From: an uncultured Eubacteriales bacterium
Lineage (GTDB): Bacteria; Bacillota; Clostridia; Oscillospirales; Oscillospiraceae
Assembly (NCBI GenBank): GCA_900545585.1
Contig: UQZR01000003.1
Span: forward strand, 62,001-126,000
Reading direction: 5' to 3'
Length of the DNA stretch: 64,000 nucleotides
In this document: one piece after another, positions 49,373 through 57,903 of the stretch
Numbering within the stretch: the first letter of the stretch is position 1
Layout: the number at the start of each line of letters is the position of its first letter
Translations under genes and position numbers: made by a program
The notes under the pieces: model-generated
Databases searched by the model: none
What the model was told of the DNA's origin: nothing
What the model saw: the letters and a program-made list of their open reading frames with translations, nothing else

Positions 49373-49408
49373 AAAAAAAGAGACACCCTCTCGGGTGTCT
49401 CTTTTTTT
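49373..49408. terminator. Bidirectional terminator between ABC importer and ygfK
   Basis: Stem GAGACACCC/GGGTGTCTC with A7 and T7 flanks between convergent genes. Confidence 0.9.
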
Positions 49409-49419
49409 GGCGTTTCGGC

Positions 49420-52371
49420 TCAGTTGTAGAGATAGCCGTACTTGTCGCGGATGGTGACGATGAGCTTCTCCAGATCGGCGGGCAGGTCGTTCTTCCCGTC
49501 GAGATCGTAGTCCCTGGGCTCGCCGAAGGTGCGGACGCGCACCTTGCCGCCGCCCAGGAACAGCACACCGGCGTTGTGGGAATCCACCATATCCTCGGCG
49601 GTCTGGAACAGGGTGAACTTGTCGTGGCACGGCTCGGAGGCGTAGGGGCAGAACTGGGTGCAGTTGCCGCACTCGTTGCACATCTTGTCCACGTGGACGA
49701 TCTGGTGGCTGCCGTCGGCCATGCGGATCGCCACATTGGCGCGGTTGGGGCAGGAATCCACGCAGTTCTCGCACACGGTGGCGCACTGCAGGCAGCGCTC
49801 GCCCTCGCAGCAGACGCAGCCGCTCATGGCCAGAATGCCCTTCTTGGCCTCGGCGTCCGCCTTGGTGACGTAGGCCTGCTCCGGAATATCGTAGGTATGG
49901 GCCTCGCCGATGACCGCCTCGGCAAAGGCGGCGGCGTCGGCGATACCCTCCACCACGGTGGCGGGGCCGCGCTTGGCGTCACCGGCGGCGTACACGCCGG
50001 CCACATTGGTCTGGAAGGCGGGACGGCCCTTCTTGTCCAGCTCGATGCCGTTGGCGGCCATCAGCGCGTCATCCACCTGCTCGCCCACGGCGGAGATCAC
50101 CAGATCACAGGGGATGTCGAAGAACTCACCGCTGCCCACAGGGCTGCGGCGGCCGGAGGCATCGGCCTCGCCCAGCACCATCTTCTCGCAGGTCAGCACA
50201 CCGTCGGTCTGCCTGACGGGAGCGGCCAGCTCGGCGAACGTCACGCCGTCGGCCAGCGCCAGCGCCAGCTCATGCTCATCGGCGGGCATATACTTGCGGG
50301 TCCGGCGGTACACCAGCGTCACGTGCTCCGCGCCGCTGCGCCTGGCAAGGCGCGCCGCGTCCATGGCGGTGTTTCCGCCGCCGATGACGGCGATATTCCC
50401 GGCCACGCCGATGTTGCCGGCCTTCACGCCCTTCATCCACTGGATGGCGCCGGCCACGTCGCCGGCGATGTCCAGCTTGCCGGGCTTCCACGCGCCCACA
50501 GCCAGCAGGATGTGGGTGTAGCCCATCTTCTTCAGCTCGTCCACGGAGGGGGCGGGCGCGCCGCACTTCACCTCCACGCCGTAGCGCTCCATGAGGGCGA
50601 TATCCTTCTCGATGACCTCGTTGGCAATGCGGAAGGCGGGGATCACATGGCGGGGTACGCCGCCCAGACAGCTCTCCCGTTCGAAGATCGTCGTCTCGAT
50701 ACCGGCTCTGCCGCAGAAGTAGGCGGCAGCGATGCCGGTGGGGCCGCCGCCGATGATGGCGACCCGCTTGCCCGCCACCTTGGTGGGCCGCTTGATGGAG
50801 GCCATCAGAGCGTTGTAGCCCTTCTGGGCCGCCAGCAGCTTGGTGTCGCGGATGCGGACGGACTCGTCATAGAAATTGCGGCTGCACTTGGTCTGGCAGC
50901 GGTGGGCGCAGATGGTGCCGGTGATGAACGGCAGGGGATTCTTCTCGGTGATGAGCTTCAGCGCCGGGCCGTACAGTCCCTTATTGCACAGCTCCATATA
51001 CTCGGGAATATCCTGCGCGATGGGGCAGCCGCCCTTGCAGGGTGCGGTGAAGCAGTCGATCCAGGGCACGTTCTTCTCGCTCTTGCGGCTGGGCAGGGGC
51101 TTGATAGGCTTGACGTGGTGGACATCGGTGTGGCTGGCGCTGCTCATCTCGCAGATGGCCTGCGTATCCGTGCCGGCAAAAGGCTTATACGCCATGGGCT
51201 CCACCTTCTCCACCATCTGGTACAGCCGGTTGTAGCCGCCGGGCTTGAGGATGGTGGTGGCCACGGTGATGGGCCAGATGCCCGCCGCAAACAGCTTGTC
51301 GCAGTTGAAATACTCTGCGCCGCCGGCGAAGGAGATCCGCATCTTGCCCTTGAACTGGCGGGAGATGCGGTGGCACATCTCAATGGTCAGCGGGAACAGG
51401 CTGCGGCCGGACATATACATCTCGTCGTTGGGCAGCTCGCCCCGGGTGGTGTCCACGGGGAAGGTGTTGCTCAGCTTCAGGCCGAACTCCAGCCCCTTGC
51501 TGTCCGCCAGCGCCTGCAGCCGCTCAAACATGGGCACTGCGTCGGCCCATTGCAGATCCTCGTTGAAGTGGTGCTCGTCGAACACGATGTAGTCGTAGCC
51601 CATGCTGTCCAGCGTGCGCCGCGCCGTCTCGTAGCCCAGGATGGTGGGGTTGCACTTCACGAAGGTGTGCAGGTGCTTCTCGGAGATGAGGTAGCTGGCG
51701 ATACGCTCGATCTCATCGGGGGGACAGCCGTGGAGCGTGGACACGGTGACGCTGCGGCTGACGCGGGGGGAGATGGCATCAATGAAGGCGCTCTCCGTGG
51801 GGAACAGCTCCTTCAGGGCAGCCTTGCACTCGCCGAAGATGGCGGTCCGGTTGGCGTCCATCATGCCGTCGATATAGGTGTTGACCTTCTCGCCCTTGAT
51901 GCCCTCCAGATCGTAGCCCACGGACATATTGAACACGAAGCCGTCGGGATCGCCGAAGCCGTAGACGCGGCTCAGCACCTTCAGGGCGCACCACGCCTTG
52001 ATGTACTCGTCCATGGCCTGCGGCACGGTGAGCTCGGTGGACCACTCCTGATTATAGCCCTCATCGTTGGCCAGGATGCAGGGGCGGGGGACGCAGGCGG
52101 CCAGATCGGCGCCGTCCATCTTCTGGACGGTCTTGACCTCGAAGAACCGGGCGCCGGCCATGTAGGCGGCGATGATGTTCTGGGCCAGCTGGCTGTTGGG
52201 GCCGGCGGCGGGGCCGAAGGGGGTCTCGATGCGCTCACCGAAGATGGGCAGGCTCTTGCCCGTGGCCTTATAGGCCTTGCGCACGCCGAAGATCTCGCCG
52301 GACGCGGCGTATTCCTCCACCACCCAGTTCATCAGGGACTTGAACGGAATGGGATACATTTTCTCAGACAT
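49420..52371 (-). CDS. ygfK: YgfK-type putative selenate reductase subunit / iron-sulfur flavoprotein
   Basis: This 983-residue protein has an N-terminal dihydroorotate dehydrogenase-like domain (TPFGPAAGPNSQLAQNI, STLHGCPPDEIERIASYL), a middle 4Fe-4S/glutamate-synthase small-subunit-like domain (CFTAPCKGGCPIAQDIPEY; FAD motif VAIIGGGPTGIAAAYFCG; NAD motif IAVIGGGNTAMDAARLA), and C-terminal ferredoxin Cys clusters (CVCCEGERCLQC, CENCVDSCP, CNECGNCTQFCP). This is the YgfK layout of the selenium/molybdenum hydroxylase and anaerobic purine catabolism clusters. It follows ssnA with a RAYT gene between; its ribosome binding site lies in the RAYT end. Confidence 0.93.
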   Translation of the reverse strand: MSEKMYPIPFKSLMNWVVEEYAASGEIFGVRKAYKATGKSLPIFGERIETPFGPAAGPNSQLAQNIIAAYMAGARFFEVKTVQKMDGADLAACVPRPCILANDEGYNQEWSTELTVPQAMDEYIKAWCALKVLSRVYGFGDPDGFVFNMSVGYDLEGIKGEKVNTYIDGMMDANRTAIFGECKAALKELFPTESAFIDAISPRVSRSVTVSTLHGCPPDEIERIASYLISEKHLHTFVKCNPTILGYETARRTLDSMGYDYIVFDEHHFNEDLQWADAVPMFERLQALADSKGLEFGLKLSNTFPVDTTRGELPNDEMYMSGRSLFPLTIEMCHRISRQFKGKMRISFAGGAEYFNCDKLFAAGIWPITVATTILKPGGYNRLYQMVEKVEPMAYKPFAGTDTQAICEMSSASHTDVHHVKPIKPLPSRKSEKNVPWIDCFTAPCKGGCPIAQDIPEYMELCNKGLYGPALKLITEKNPLPFITGTICAHRCQTKCSRNFYDESVRIRDTKLLAAQKGYNALMASIKRPTKVAGKRVAIIGGGPTGIAAAYFCGRAGIETTIFERESCLGGVPRHVIPAFRIANEVIEKDIALMERYGVEVKCGAPAPSVDELKKMGYTHILLAVGAWKPGKLDIAGDVAGAIQWMKGVKAGNIGVAGNIAVIGGGNTAMDAARLARRSGAEHVTLVYRRTRKYMPADEHELALALADGVTFAELAAPVRQTDGVLTCEKMVLGEADASGRRSPVGSGEFFDIPCDLVISAVGEQVDDALMAANGIELDKKGRPAFQTNVAGVYAAGDAKRGPATVVEGIADAAAFAEAVIGEAHTYDIPEQAYVTKADAEAKKGILAMSGCVCCEGERCLQCATVCENCVDSCPNRANVAIRMADGSHQIVHVDKMCNECGNCTQFCPYASEPCHDKFTLFQTAEDMVDSHNAGVLFLGGGKVRVRTFGEPRDYDLDGKNDLPADLEKLIVTIRDKYGYLYN

Positions 52372-52888
52372 AGGTCATCCTCCTTTGTGGTGATTCCTGG
52401 TAGTATTCATCCTCCGCCCAGCGGGCGGGATTCTGGTCGATATATTGCCAAATGCGGAGATAGTCTGCCTCCCCGCGGATGACGTGGTCGTAATAGCTGC
52501 GCTGCCAGAGCGGAGTTCCCGCCCGCTTGTTCGTAAATCGTTTCCATGTGGAGATAAAAGCCGGCAGACGCGCATTCGTAGGGGCCGGCGTCCTCGACGG
52601 CCCGCTGCAATTCCGGATAGCAACGATAAAATGGACGTGATTCGGCATAATGGCATATTTTTCAATGGCAATATTCGAATACGCCGCGCTCATTTCCAAC
52701 AACGTCCGCTGGGCAAGATCCCCATATTCCGACAGCTGTACATGCGGGGCGTCGAGGACGCCGCCCCCTACAACACGGCCTAACGTACACCGTTTTTCCT
52801 GAGTACAGACCGTCACGAAGTATGCGCCGCTCCCGCTGTAATCATATTGGGACAGCCGCAGGGTCTTCCGCTCTGGCAGTCGGTTCAC
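52364..52888 (-). CDS. REP-associated tyrosine transposase (RAYT, Y1_Tnp)
   Basis: The 174-residue protein has the RAYT pattern: LRLSQYDYSGSGAYFVTVCTQ at the N-terminus, the HUH motif IMPNHVHFIV, and a C-terminal SYYDHVIRGEADYLRIWQYI holding the candidate catalytic Tyr, with QNPARW. It contains two in-frame REP-like palindromes (residues about 39-48 and 94-103). It sits between ssnA (4 bp away) and ygfK (8-bp overlap), same strand. All catalytic residues appear intact. RAYTs mobilise REP sequences by single-strand transposition. Confidence 0.9.
   Translation of the reverse strand: MNRLPERKTLRLSQYDYSGSGAYFVTVCTQEKRCTLGRVVGGGVLDAPHVQLSEYGDLAQRTLLEMSAAYSNIAIEKYAIMPNHVHFIVAIRNCSGPSRTPAPTNARLPAFISTWKRFTNKRAGTPLWQRSYYDHVIRGEADYLRIWQYIDQNPARWAEDEYYQESPQRRMTYV
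52578..52606 (+). repeat. REP-like palindrome, copy 2 (inside RAYT gene)
   Basis: Identical over about 30 bases to copy 1 at 11127-11155: GTAGGGG lead, GGGCCG/CGGCCC stem, loop GCGTCCTCGA. It is read through in frame in the transposase gene. Confidence 0.8.
52744..52771 (-). repeat. REP-like palindrome, copy 3 (inside RAYT gene)
   Basis: On the minus strand: GTAGGGG lead, stem GGGGCG/CGCCCC, same loop GCGTCCTCGA. Both stem arms differ from copies 1 and 2 in a compensating way. Confidence 0.75.
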
Positions 52889-52892
52889 GTCA

Positions 52893-54236
52893 TCAATACG
52901 TTCTGTGGTTCAGGTCGCCCCACAGCTTCTTGGCGGCCTCCAGAATGTGGGCGTTCTCCGCCTCCTCGTCGATGTCCACCAGCACGCGGTCCTGCATCAG
53001 CACCTTACCGGCGGCGATGGTGGTCTGGCACTGGCGGCCGGTCATGCCGAAGATCATGTGGCCGTCGATGTTCTCGTCGGAGAACGGGGTGAACGGCTTG
53101 TAGTCCATGACGATGATGTCCGCCGCCGCGCCGGCCTTCAGCACGCCCAGCTCATCGGGGAAGTACCGTGCGCCGATCCTGGCGTTGTTCTTGAACAGCA
53201 TGTCCGTGACCTCGCACCAGCCCACATTGGGCAGGCAGTTCTGGCTCCGCTGGGAGCACAGAGCCACCTTCAGGGACTCCAGCATGTCGTTGGTGTAGGC
53301 ATCGGTGCCCATACCCAGCAGGATGCCCCGCTTGTACAGCTGCAATACGGGGCAGATGCCGATGGCGTTGCCCATGTTGGACTCGGGGTTGTTCACCACC
53401 ATGGTCCCCGTCTCCCTGATGATGTCCATCTCGGCGGTGTTCACATGGATGCAGTGGCCCAGAATGGTCTTTTCGCCCAGAATGCCGTGATCCTGCAGGC
53501 GCTGCACCGGGCGGCGGCCGTAGTGCTGGAGGGAGTCGTACACGTCGTTCATGCCCTCGGACACGTGGATGTGGTAGCCGGTGCGGCCGTTGTTGGCCTC
53601 CGCCATGCGGTCGAAGGTCCTGTCGCTGATGGTAAACAGGGCGTGGCCGCCGAACATGGCCGCCAGCATGGGATCGTTCTGCTTCTGGCAGTAGGTGATG
53701 AAGTCGGCGTTCTCCTTGATGGCCTGAAGGCACTTCTCCTCGCCGTCGCGGTCGCTGACCTCGTAGCACAGACAGGAGCGCAGACCCAGACGGCGGCTCT
53801 CCTCGCTGATGGTGAACAGGGTGCCGGGGATCTCGCCGTAGCTGGCGTGGTGGTCGAAAACGGTGGTGACGCCCTGCTTGATGCTGTCCATATACAGGGC
53901 AGTGGCGCTGGCGCGGGTGCCATCCATCATCAGGTGGCGGTCAATGGCCCACCACGTGCCGTCCAGCACCTCGTAGAAGTTGGTGGGATTGTTGCCCACG
54001 ATGCTCAGGCCCCGGGCCAGTGCGGAGTAGATGTGGGTGTGGGCGTTGATAAACGCGGGCATGATGACGCCGCCCTTTGCGTCGATGATGTGGGCGTCGG
54101 CGTACTTGGCCCGCAGCGCGGTCTCCTCGCCCACCTCTACGATCTTCGTGCCCTCAAAGGCCACCGCACCGTGCTCATAATAGCCCTTCCCGTCTGTATC
54201 GCGGGTAATGAGCCGTCCGTTTGTTATCAGATTCAT
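52893..54236 (-). CDS. ssnA: SsnA-type aminohydrolase
   Basis: From the ATG at 54236 (GAGGAGGAGC site) the protein is 447 residues. It has the amidohydrolase fold: MPAFINAHTHIYSALARG (HxH metal pair), YHIHVSEGMNDV, ILGHCIHVN, and GMGTDAYTNDMLESLK with the metal Asp. Sequence pattern TTVFDHHASY and NPESNMGNAIG match SsnA/chlorohydrolase family members of purine catabolism clusters. It would deaminate or hydrolyse a ring intermediate. It is transcribed from its own promoter and followed by the RAYT and ygfK. Confidence 0.92.
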   Translation of the reverse strand: MNLITNGRLITRDTDGKGYYEHGAVAFEGTKIVEVGEETALRAKYADAHIIDAKGGVIMPAFINAHTHIYSALARGLSIVGNNPTNFYEVLDGTWWAIDRHLMMDGTRASATALYMDSIKQGVTTVFDHHASYGEIPGTLFTISEESRRLGLRSCLCYEVSDRDGEEKCLQAIKENADFITYCQKQNDPMLAAMFGGHALFTISDRTFDRMAEANNGRTGYHIHVSEGMNDVYDSLQHYGRRPVQRLQDHGILGEKTILGHCIHVNTAEMDIIRETGTMVVNNPESNMGNAIGICPVLQLYKRGILLGMGTDAYTNDMLESLKVALCSQRSQNCLPNVGWCEVTDMLFKNNARIGARYFPDELGVLKAGAAADIIVMDYKPFTPFSDENIDGHMIFGMTGRQCQTTIAAGKVLMQDRVLVDIDEEAENAHILEAAKKLWGDLNHRTY

Positions 54237-54623
54237 CTGCAAGCTCCTCCTCTTTCGTAGTCGTTCCTTCTGTTGTGTTCCCCATTTTGTGCAGCCATAC
54301 TTCCCGCGCCGCGCCCCTGCGGCGGTGCTGCCTCCCCTGCGGGATGGCTTTCCCCCGGCGGAATAACAAAAAGTGCCCCAGTCCCCCGTTTCAGGAGACC
54401 GAAACACTCAAGCTTCTGCCGAGTGATAGTTGCAGCCCGTGCGCGAAGCACTTCCTTACAGCTACCAATCTTGGATTGTCGTCTATATTTTACAGGGCAG
54501 CACCGGAAAAATCAATATTTTTTTGCCGGACCTCACAATTTTTTTGCCGCCGCTCCCACGTTCCGCGGGGGAATACCATGCTTTATCAATATAATTTGAA
54601 GCGCCGCAATATTCCCACAACGC
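54237..54623. other. Intergenic stretch upstream of ssnA
   Basis: This holds the ssnA promoter and a roughly 250-bp leader between it and the start codon. Short inverted segments (for example around 54400-54480) suggest folding, but no known riboswitch was recognised. No gene is visible. Confidence 0.5.
54487..54515 (-). promoter_or_regulatory. ssnA promoter
   Basis: Minus-strand -35 TTGATT (54510-54515), 17-bp spacer, -10 TAAAAT (54487-54492), giving an unusually long leader of about 245 bp. Confidence 0.62.
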
Positions 54624-54658
54624 AAAAAAGAAAGACCGCCGAAGCGGTCTTTCTTTTT
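54624..54658 (-). terminator. Terminator of surface protein gene
   Basis: Stem GAAAGACCGC/GCGGTCTTTC; A6 on the left gives the U tract on the minus strand. Confidence 0.88.
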
Positions 54659-54678
54659 GGTTCAGAACTAAGTTCTAA

Positions 54679-55506
54679 TTAGAACTCCTTCTTCTTGCCG
54701 ATCACAACGGCGGAACCAGCGACGCTCATCAGAGCCATGCCAGCGTACATAGCGACACCGGCGTCGAAGGTCTTGGGAGAGCCCTTACCATCGGTGGTGG
54801 TGGAAGCGTTGGCGCCCTTGACGGTGAAGTTGAAGCCGATGATGTCACCGTTGGCCAGGACCTCGACGGTCTTCTTGCCATCAGCGAGAGCGGCATCCTT
54901 GGAAGGATAGACCTTAGCGACGGTCTTGCAGTTCTTGCAGGTGTACTCGATAGCGTTGTCATTCTTGTCGTACTTGGAAGCTTCCCACTCGTGAGCGACC
55001 AGCTCCAGGTTATCGCCCAGGACGGTGACGGCAACCAGCTTGTTGTCGACCAGAACGTTCACAGCGCCCTTCTTGTCAGCCACATAGTAGGTCACAACAT
55101 CATCCTTGGTGGAGGTGTAGTAGGTCTCGTCGGTGTCAACATCCAGCTGACCGCAGCCATCGCCAACAGCCTTGAAAGCAGTGGCCTTAGCAACATAGTA
55201 GGGGCTGTCGACCTGAACCAGATACAGGGGGGCCTTGCCGGAAGTGGTGAGCTTCAGGTCATAGGTCTTGGCATCAGCAGCGACAACATAGTAGCTGGTC
55301 ACGCCGTTCATGGTCACGTCATAGTGAGCGACCATGCCGTCGCCGGCCTTCTTGTCGTAGGTAGCCTTGCAGGTCTCATAGGTGACGTCCTTAGCGATTT
55401 CCTTGCCGGTCTTGTCATAAGCAGTGTACTTCACAGCGGCGAAAGCGGTAACGCACAGAGCCATGGCCATGACCATAGCAAGAACAGTTGCGATGATCTT
55501 CTTCAT
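54679..55506 (-). CDS. Exported surface protein with sortase-like anchor signal
   Basis: From the ATG at 55506 (GGAGGAAAC) the protein is 275 residues: signal peptide (KKIIATVLAMVMAMALCVTAFA), a Lys/Asp/Tyr-rich beta domain with an internal CKNCKTV pair, then a C-terminal SPKTFDAG, a hydrophobic helix (VAMYAGMALMSVAGSAVV) and GKKKEF. SPKTxD followed by a membrane segment and basic tail fits a non-canonical LPXTG-like sorting signal. Codons are strikingly uniform and less GC-rich than neighbours, suggesting high expression. Function is unknown. Confidence 0.78.
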   Translation of the reverse strand: MKKIIATVLAMVMAMALCVTAFAAVKYTAYDKTGKEIAKDVTYETCKATYDKKAGDGMVAHYDVTMNGVTSYYVVAADAKTYDLKLTTSGKAPLYLVQVDSPYYVAKATAFKAVGDGCGQLDVDTDETYYTSTKDDVVTYYVADKKGAVNVLVDNKLVAVTVLGDNLELVAHEWEASKYDKNDNAIEYTCKNCKTVAKVYPSKDAALADGKKTVEVLANGDIIGFNFTVKGANASTTTDGKGSPKTFDAGVAMYAGMALMSVAGSAVVIGKKKEF

Positions 55507-56124
55507 GTTTGTTTCCTCCATAAAAAATTTTTTGATCGGTTTCCCATCCCCGCCTTCCCCGTCTCCGTCAGCTTACACCACGGAGCCGGCTCCGGAAGGT
55601 CCGGTTCGCCTTTCACGGTGACAGTATACCATATCCGCGAAATAAATCAAGGGACTTGACCCCGAAAAATGCGAAAAAACTCATAAATAAATGTTAAAAA
55701 AGGATTAAATTTTCAGAAACGTACCGATTATTGCTCAATTCACAGAATATCCATAACTTTTCGCAGGCAAACACGCCCCCATCGATGCTCACTATTTCGC
55801 GTATTTTATGTGTTATAGCGCAAATATTATGCTGATCGTGCCTCATGCCGTGCATTTTCTACCAAAATGCAGCATTTCCACGCCGCCTGCCCCCTGCATG
55901 CGCGGACATTTCGTAACAATTTGCCCGCCGCAGACGCGCACCGCCCCCCTGCGCGGCCTGCGCCCCGTTATATTATATAAGGTATCCGCCCCACCCGCAG
56001 CAGGTTTTTTCAAATTTTTTCGCAAAAAAAGAGGAAGCCGCCGATTTTTGCGGTATATTCTACTGTGAGAAATGTTGCACGGCTCCGTGCAAGCCCGCAT
56101 TCTGCCGGAGAGGAGGTACGCTTC
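55507..56124. other. Intergenic region between surface protein gene and dnaG
   Basis: About 620 bp with no credible gene. The left 250 bp are A/T-rich and hold the surface gene promoter; the right part contains GC-rich inverted segments near 55900-55980 and an A7 tract before dnaG. A clear dnaG promoter was not found; TATATT near 56052 is the best -10 candidate. Confidence 0.5.
55623..55650 (-). promoter_or_regulatory. Promoter of surface protein gene
   Basis: Minus-strand -35 TTGATT (55645-55650), 16-bp spacer, -10 TATACT (55623-55628), about 117 bp upstream of the start. Confidence 0.65.
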
Positions 56125-57903
56125 GTGTTTGACCAGCGCTTTCTGGACGAGCTCATCGCCCGCAGTGACATCGTGGACGTGGTGTCCGGCTATGTCGCCC
56201 TGCAGCGCAAGGGCGGCAATCTGTTCGGCCTGTGCCCCTTCCACAACGAAAAGACCCCCTCCTTCTCCGTGTCGCCGGACAAGCAGATCTACCACTGCTT
56301 CGGCTGCAAGAAGGGCGGCGGCGTTATCAACTTCATCATGGAGATCGAGAACCTGACGTTCCCCGAGGCCGTGCGGTTTCTGGCCAAGCGCGCCAACCTG
56401 CCGGTGCCGGAGGACGACGGCCCGCAGGACGGCGCGGACCGGCTGCGCCGCCGTGTGCTGGAGCTGAACCGCGACGCCGCCCGCTGGTACTACGACCTGC
56501 TGTGCTCGCCGGAGGGCGCGGCGGTGCAGGCGTATCTGGACAAGCGCCGCATCCGCAGGGGCATCGCCGTCCGCTTCGGCATGGGCGCGTCCCCCGACCG
56601 GTGGGACGGGCTGCTCACCGCCATGACCCGCAGGGGCTACACCAAGGAGGAGCTGCTGGCCGCCGGTCTGGTGGTCAACGGCAAGAACGGCCGCCTGTAC
56701 GACAAGTTCCGCAACCGCCTGATGCTGCCGGTCATCGACACACGCGGCGACGTGGTGGGCTTCGGCAGCCGCGTCATCGACAACTCCGAGCCCAAGTACA
56801 TGAATACCACCGAGACCATTACATATAGTAAACGGCGTATCCTCTACGGGCTGAATCTGGCCAAAAAAACCAAGCGGCCCAACATCATCCTCTGCGAGGG
56901 CAATCTGGACGTGGTGACGCTGCATCAGGCGGGCTTTGACAACGCCGTGGCCTCCATGGGCACGGCCCTCACCGTGGAGCAGACCCGCCTGCTCAGCCGC
57001 TTCACCAAGGAGCTGGTGCTGTGCTACGACAACGACAATGCCGGTCAGCTGGCCACCCAGAGGGCGCTGGAGCTGCTGAACAATTCCGAGTTCAGCGTCA
57101 AGGTGCTGAAGCTGCCCAACCGCATGGTGGACGGCAAGCCCACCAAGCAGGACGCCGACGATTTCATCAAAAACTACGGCCCCGCCGCCTTCGAGAACCT
57201 GCTGTCCGGCAGTGAGAACGGCGTGGAGTTCCGTATGACCCAGATCGCCGCCCGCTACGATCTCACCTCCGACGAGGGCCGCATCGGCTACGCCGGTGAG
57301 ATGGCCGAGGAACTGTGCCGTCTGGAAAACGCCGTGGAGCGGGACGTGTATACCAACCGCGCCGCCCAGACGGCGGGCCTGTCGCCGGAAGCCATGAAGC
57401 TGGAGGTGCAGCGGGCCTTCAAGCGCCGCGCCGCCCGGGACCGCAAGGCCCGGGAGCGGCAGGAGCTGAACCTGACCCGTTCGCTCCAGCCGGCGGACCG
57501 CGCCATCCGCTACGACGACCTGCGCAGCGCCATGGCGGAGGAGGGCGTCATCCGCCTGCTGATGCAGGACGACAGCCTGTTCCCCGACCAGCCGCCGCTG
57601 CGGGAGGATGAATTCTCCTCCCCCCTGCTGGGCCGCATCTATGGGGAGCTGTGGCGCTGCCGCGGCAGCGGCAGCAGCATGGCGGCGCTCAGCGCCAGCC
57701 TGACGCCGGAGGAGATGAGCCACCTCACCACCCTCCTGCAAAAGCCGGAGTCCACGGCCAACGCGCCTCAGGCGCTGGCGGACTATATCCGCATCATCCG
57801 CGAGGAAGGTGTCAAACGCAGCGGCCGCAGCGCTATGGACGCGCTGGCTGCCGCCCGCGATACATATAAAGATAAAAAAGGTTACGGAGGAAAGCGAACA
57901 TGA
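56125..57903 (+). CDS. dnaG: DNA primase
   Basis: The GTG start at 56125 follows GAGAGGAGG. The 592-residue protein has the CHC2 zinc site (Cys37, His40, Cys58, Cys61 in CPFHNEKTPSFSV and CFGCKKGGG), the primase core (YNT-type NRLMLPVIDTRGDVVGFGSR), the Toprim motif LCEGNLDVVTLHQAGFDNAVAS and DNDNAGQ, and a C-terminal helicase-interaction domain. It makes RNA primers at the replication fork. Its TGA overlaps the rpoD start, the classic macromolecular synthesis operon order. Confidence 0.97.
   Translation: MFDQRFLDELIARSDIVDVVSGYVALQRKGGNLFGLCPFHNEKTPSFSVSPDKQIYHCFGCKKGGGVINFIMEIENLTFPEAVRFLAKRANLPVPEDDGPQDGADRLRRRVLELNRDAARWYYDLLCSPEGAAVQAYLDKRRIRRGIAVRFGMGASPDRWDGLLTAMTRRGYTKEELLAAGLVVNGKNGRLYDKFRNRLMLPVIDTRGDVVGFGSRVIDNSEPKYMNTTETITYSKRRILYGLNLAKKTKRPNIILCEGNLDVVTLHQAGFDNAVASMGTALTVEQTRLLSRFTKELVLCYDNDNAGQLATQRALELLNNSEFSVKVLKLPNRMVDGKPTKQDADDFIKNYGPAAFENLLSGSENGVEFRMTQIAARYDLTSDEGRIGYAGEMAEELCRLENAVERDVYTNRAAQTAGLSPEAMKLEVQRAFKRRAARDRKARERQELNLTRSLQPADRAIRYDDLRSAMAEEGVIRLLMQDDSLFPDQPPLREDEFSSPLLGRIYGELWRCRGSGSSMAALSASLTPEEMSHLTTLLQKPESTANAPQALADYIRIIREEGVKRSGRSAMDALAAARDTYKDKKGYGGKRT

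Noticed and set aside
49576..52482. 968-codon plus-strand frame opposite ygfK
   Set aside because: Composition is His/Gly/Val-rich as expected for antisense of a GC-rich gene; no ribosome binding site or domain.
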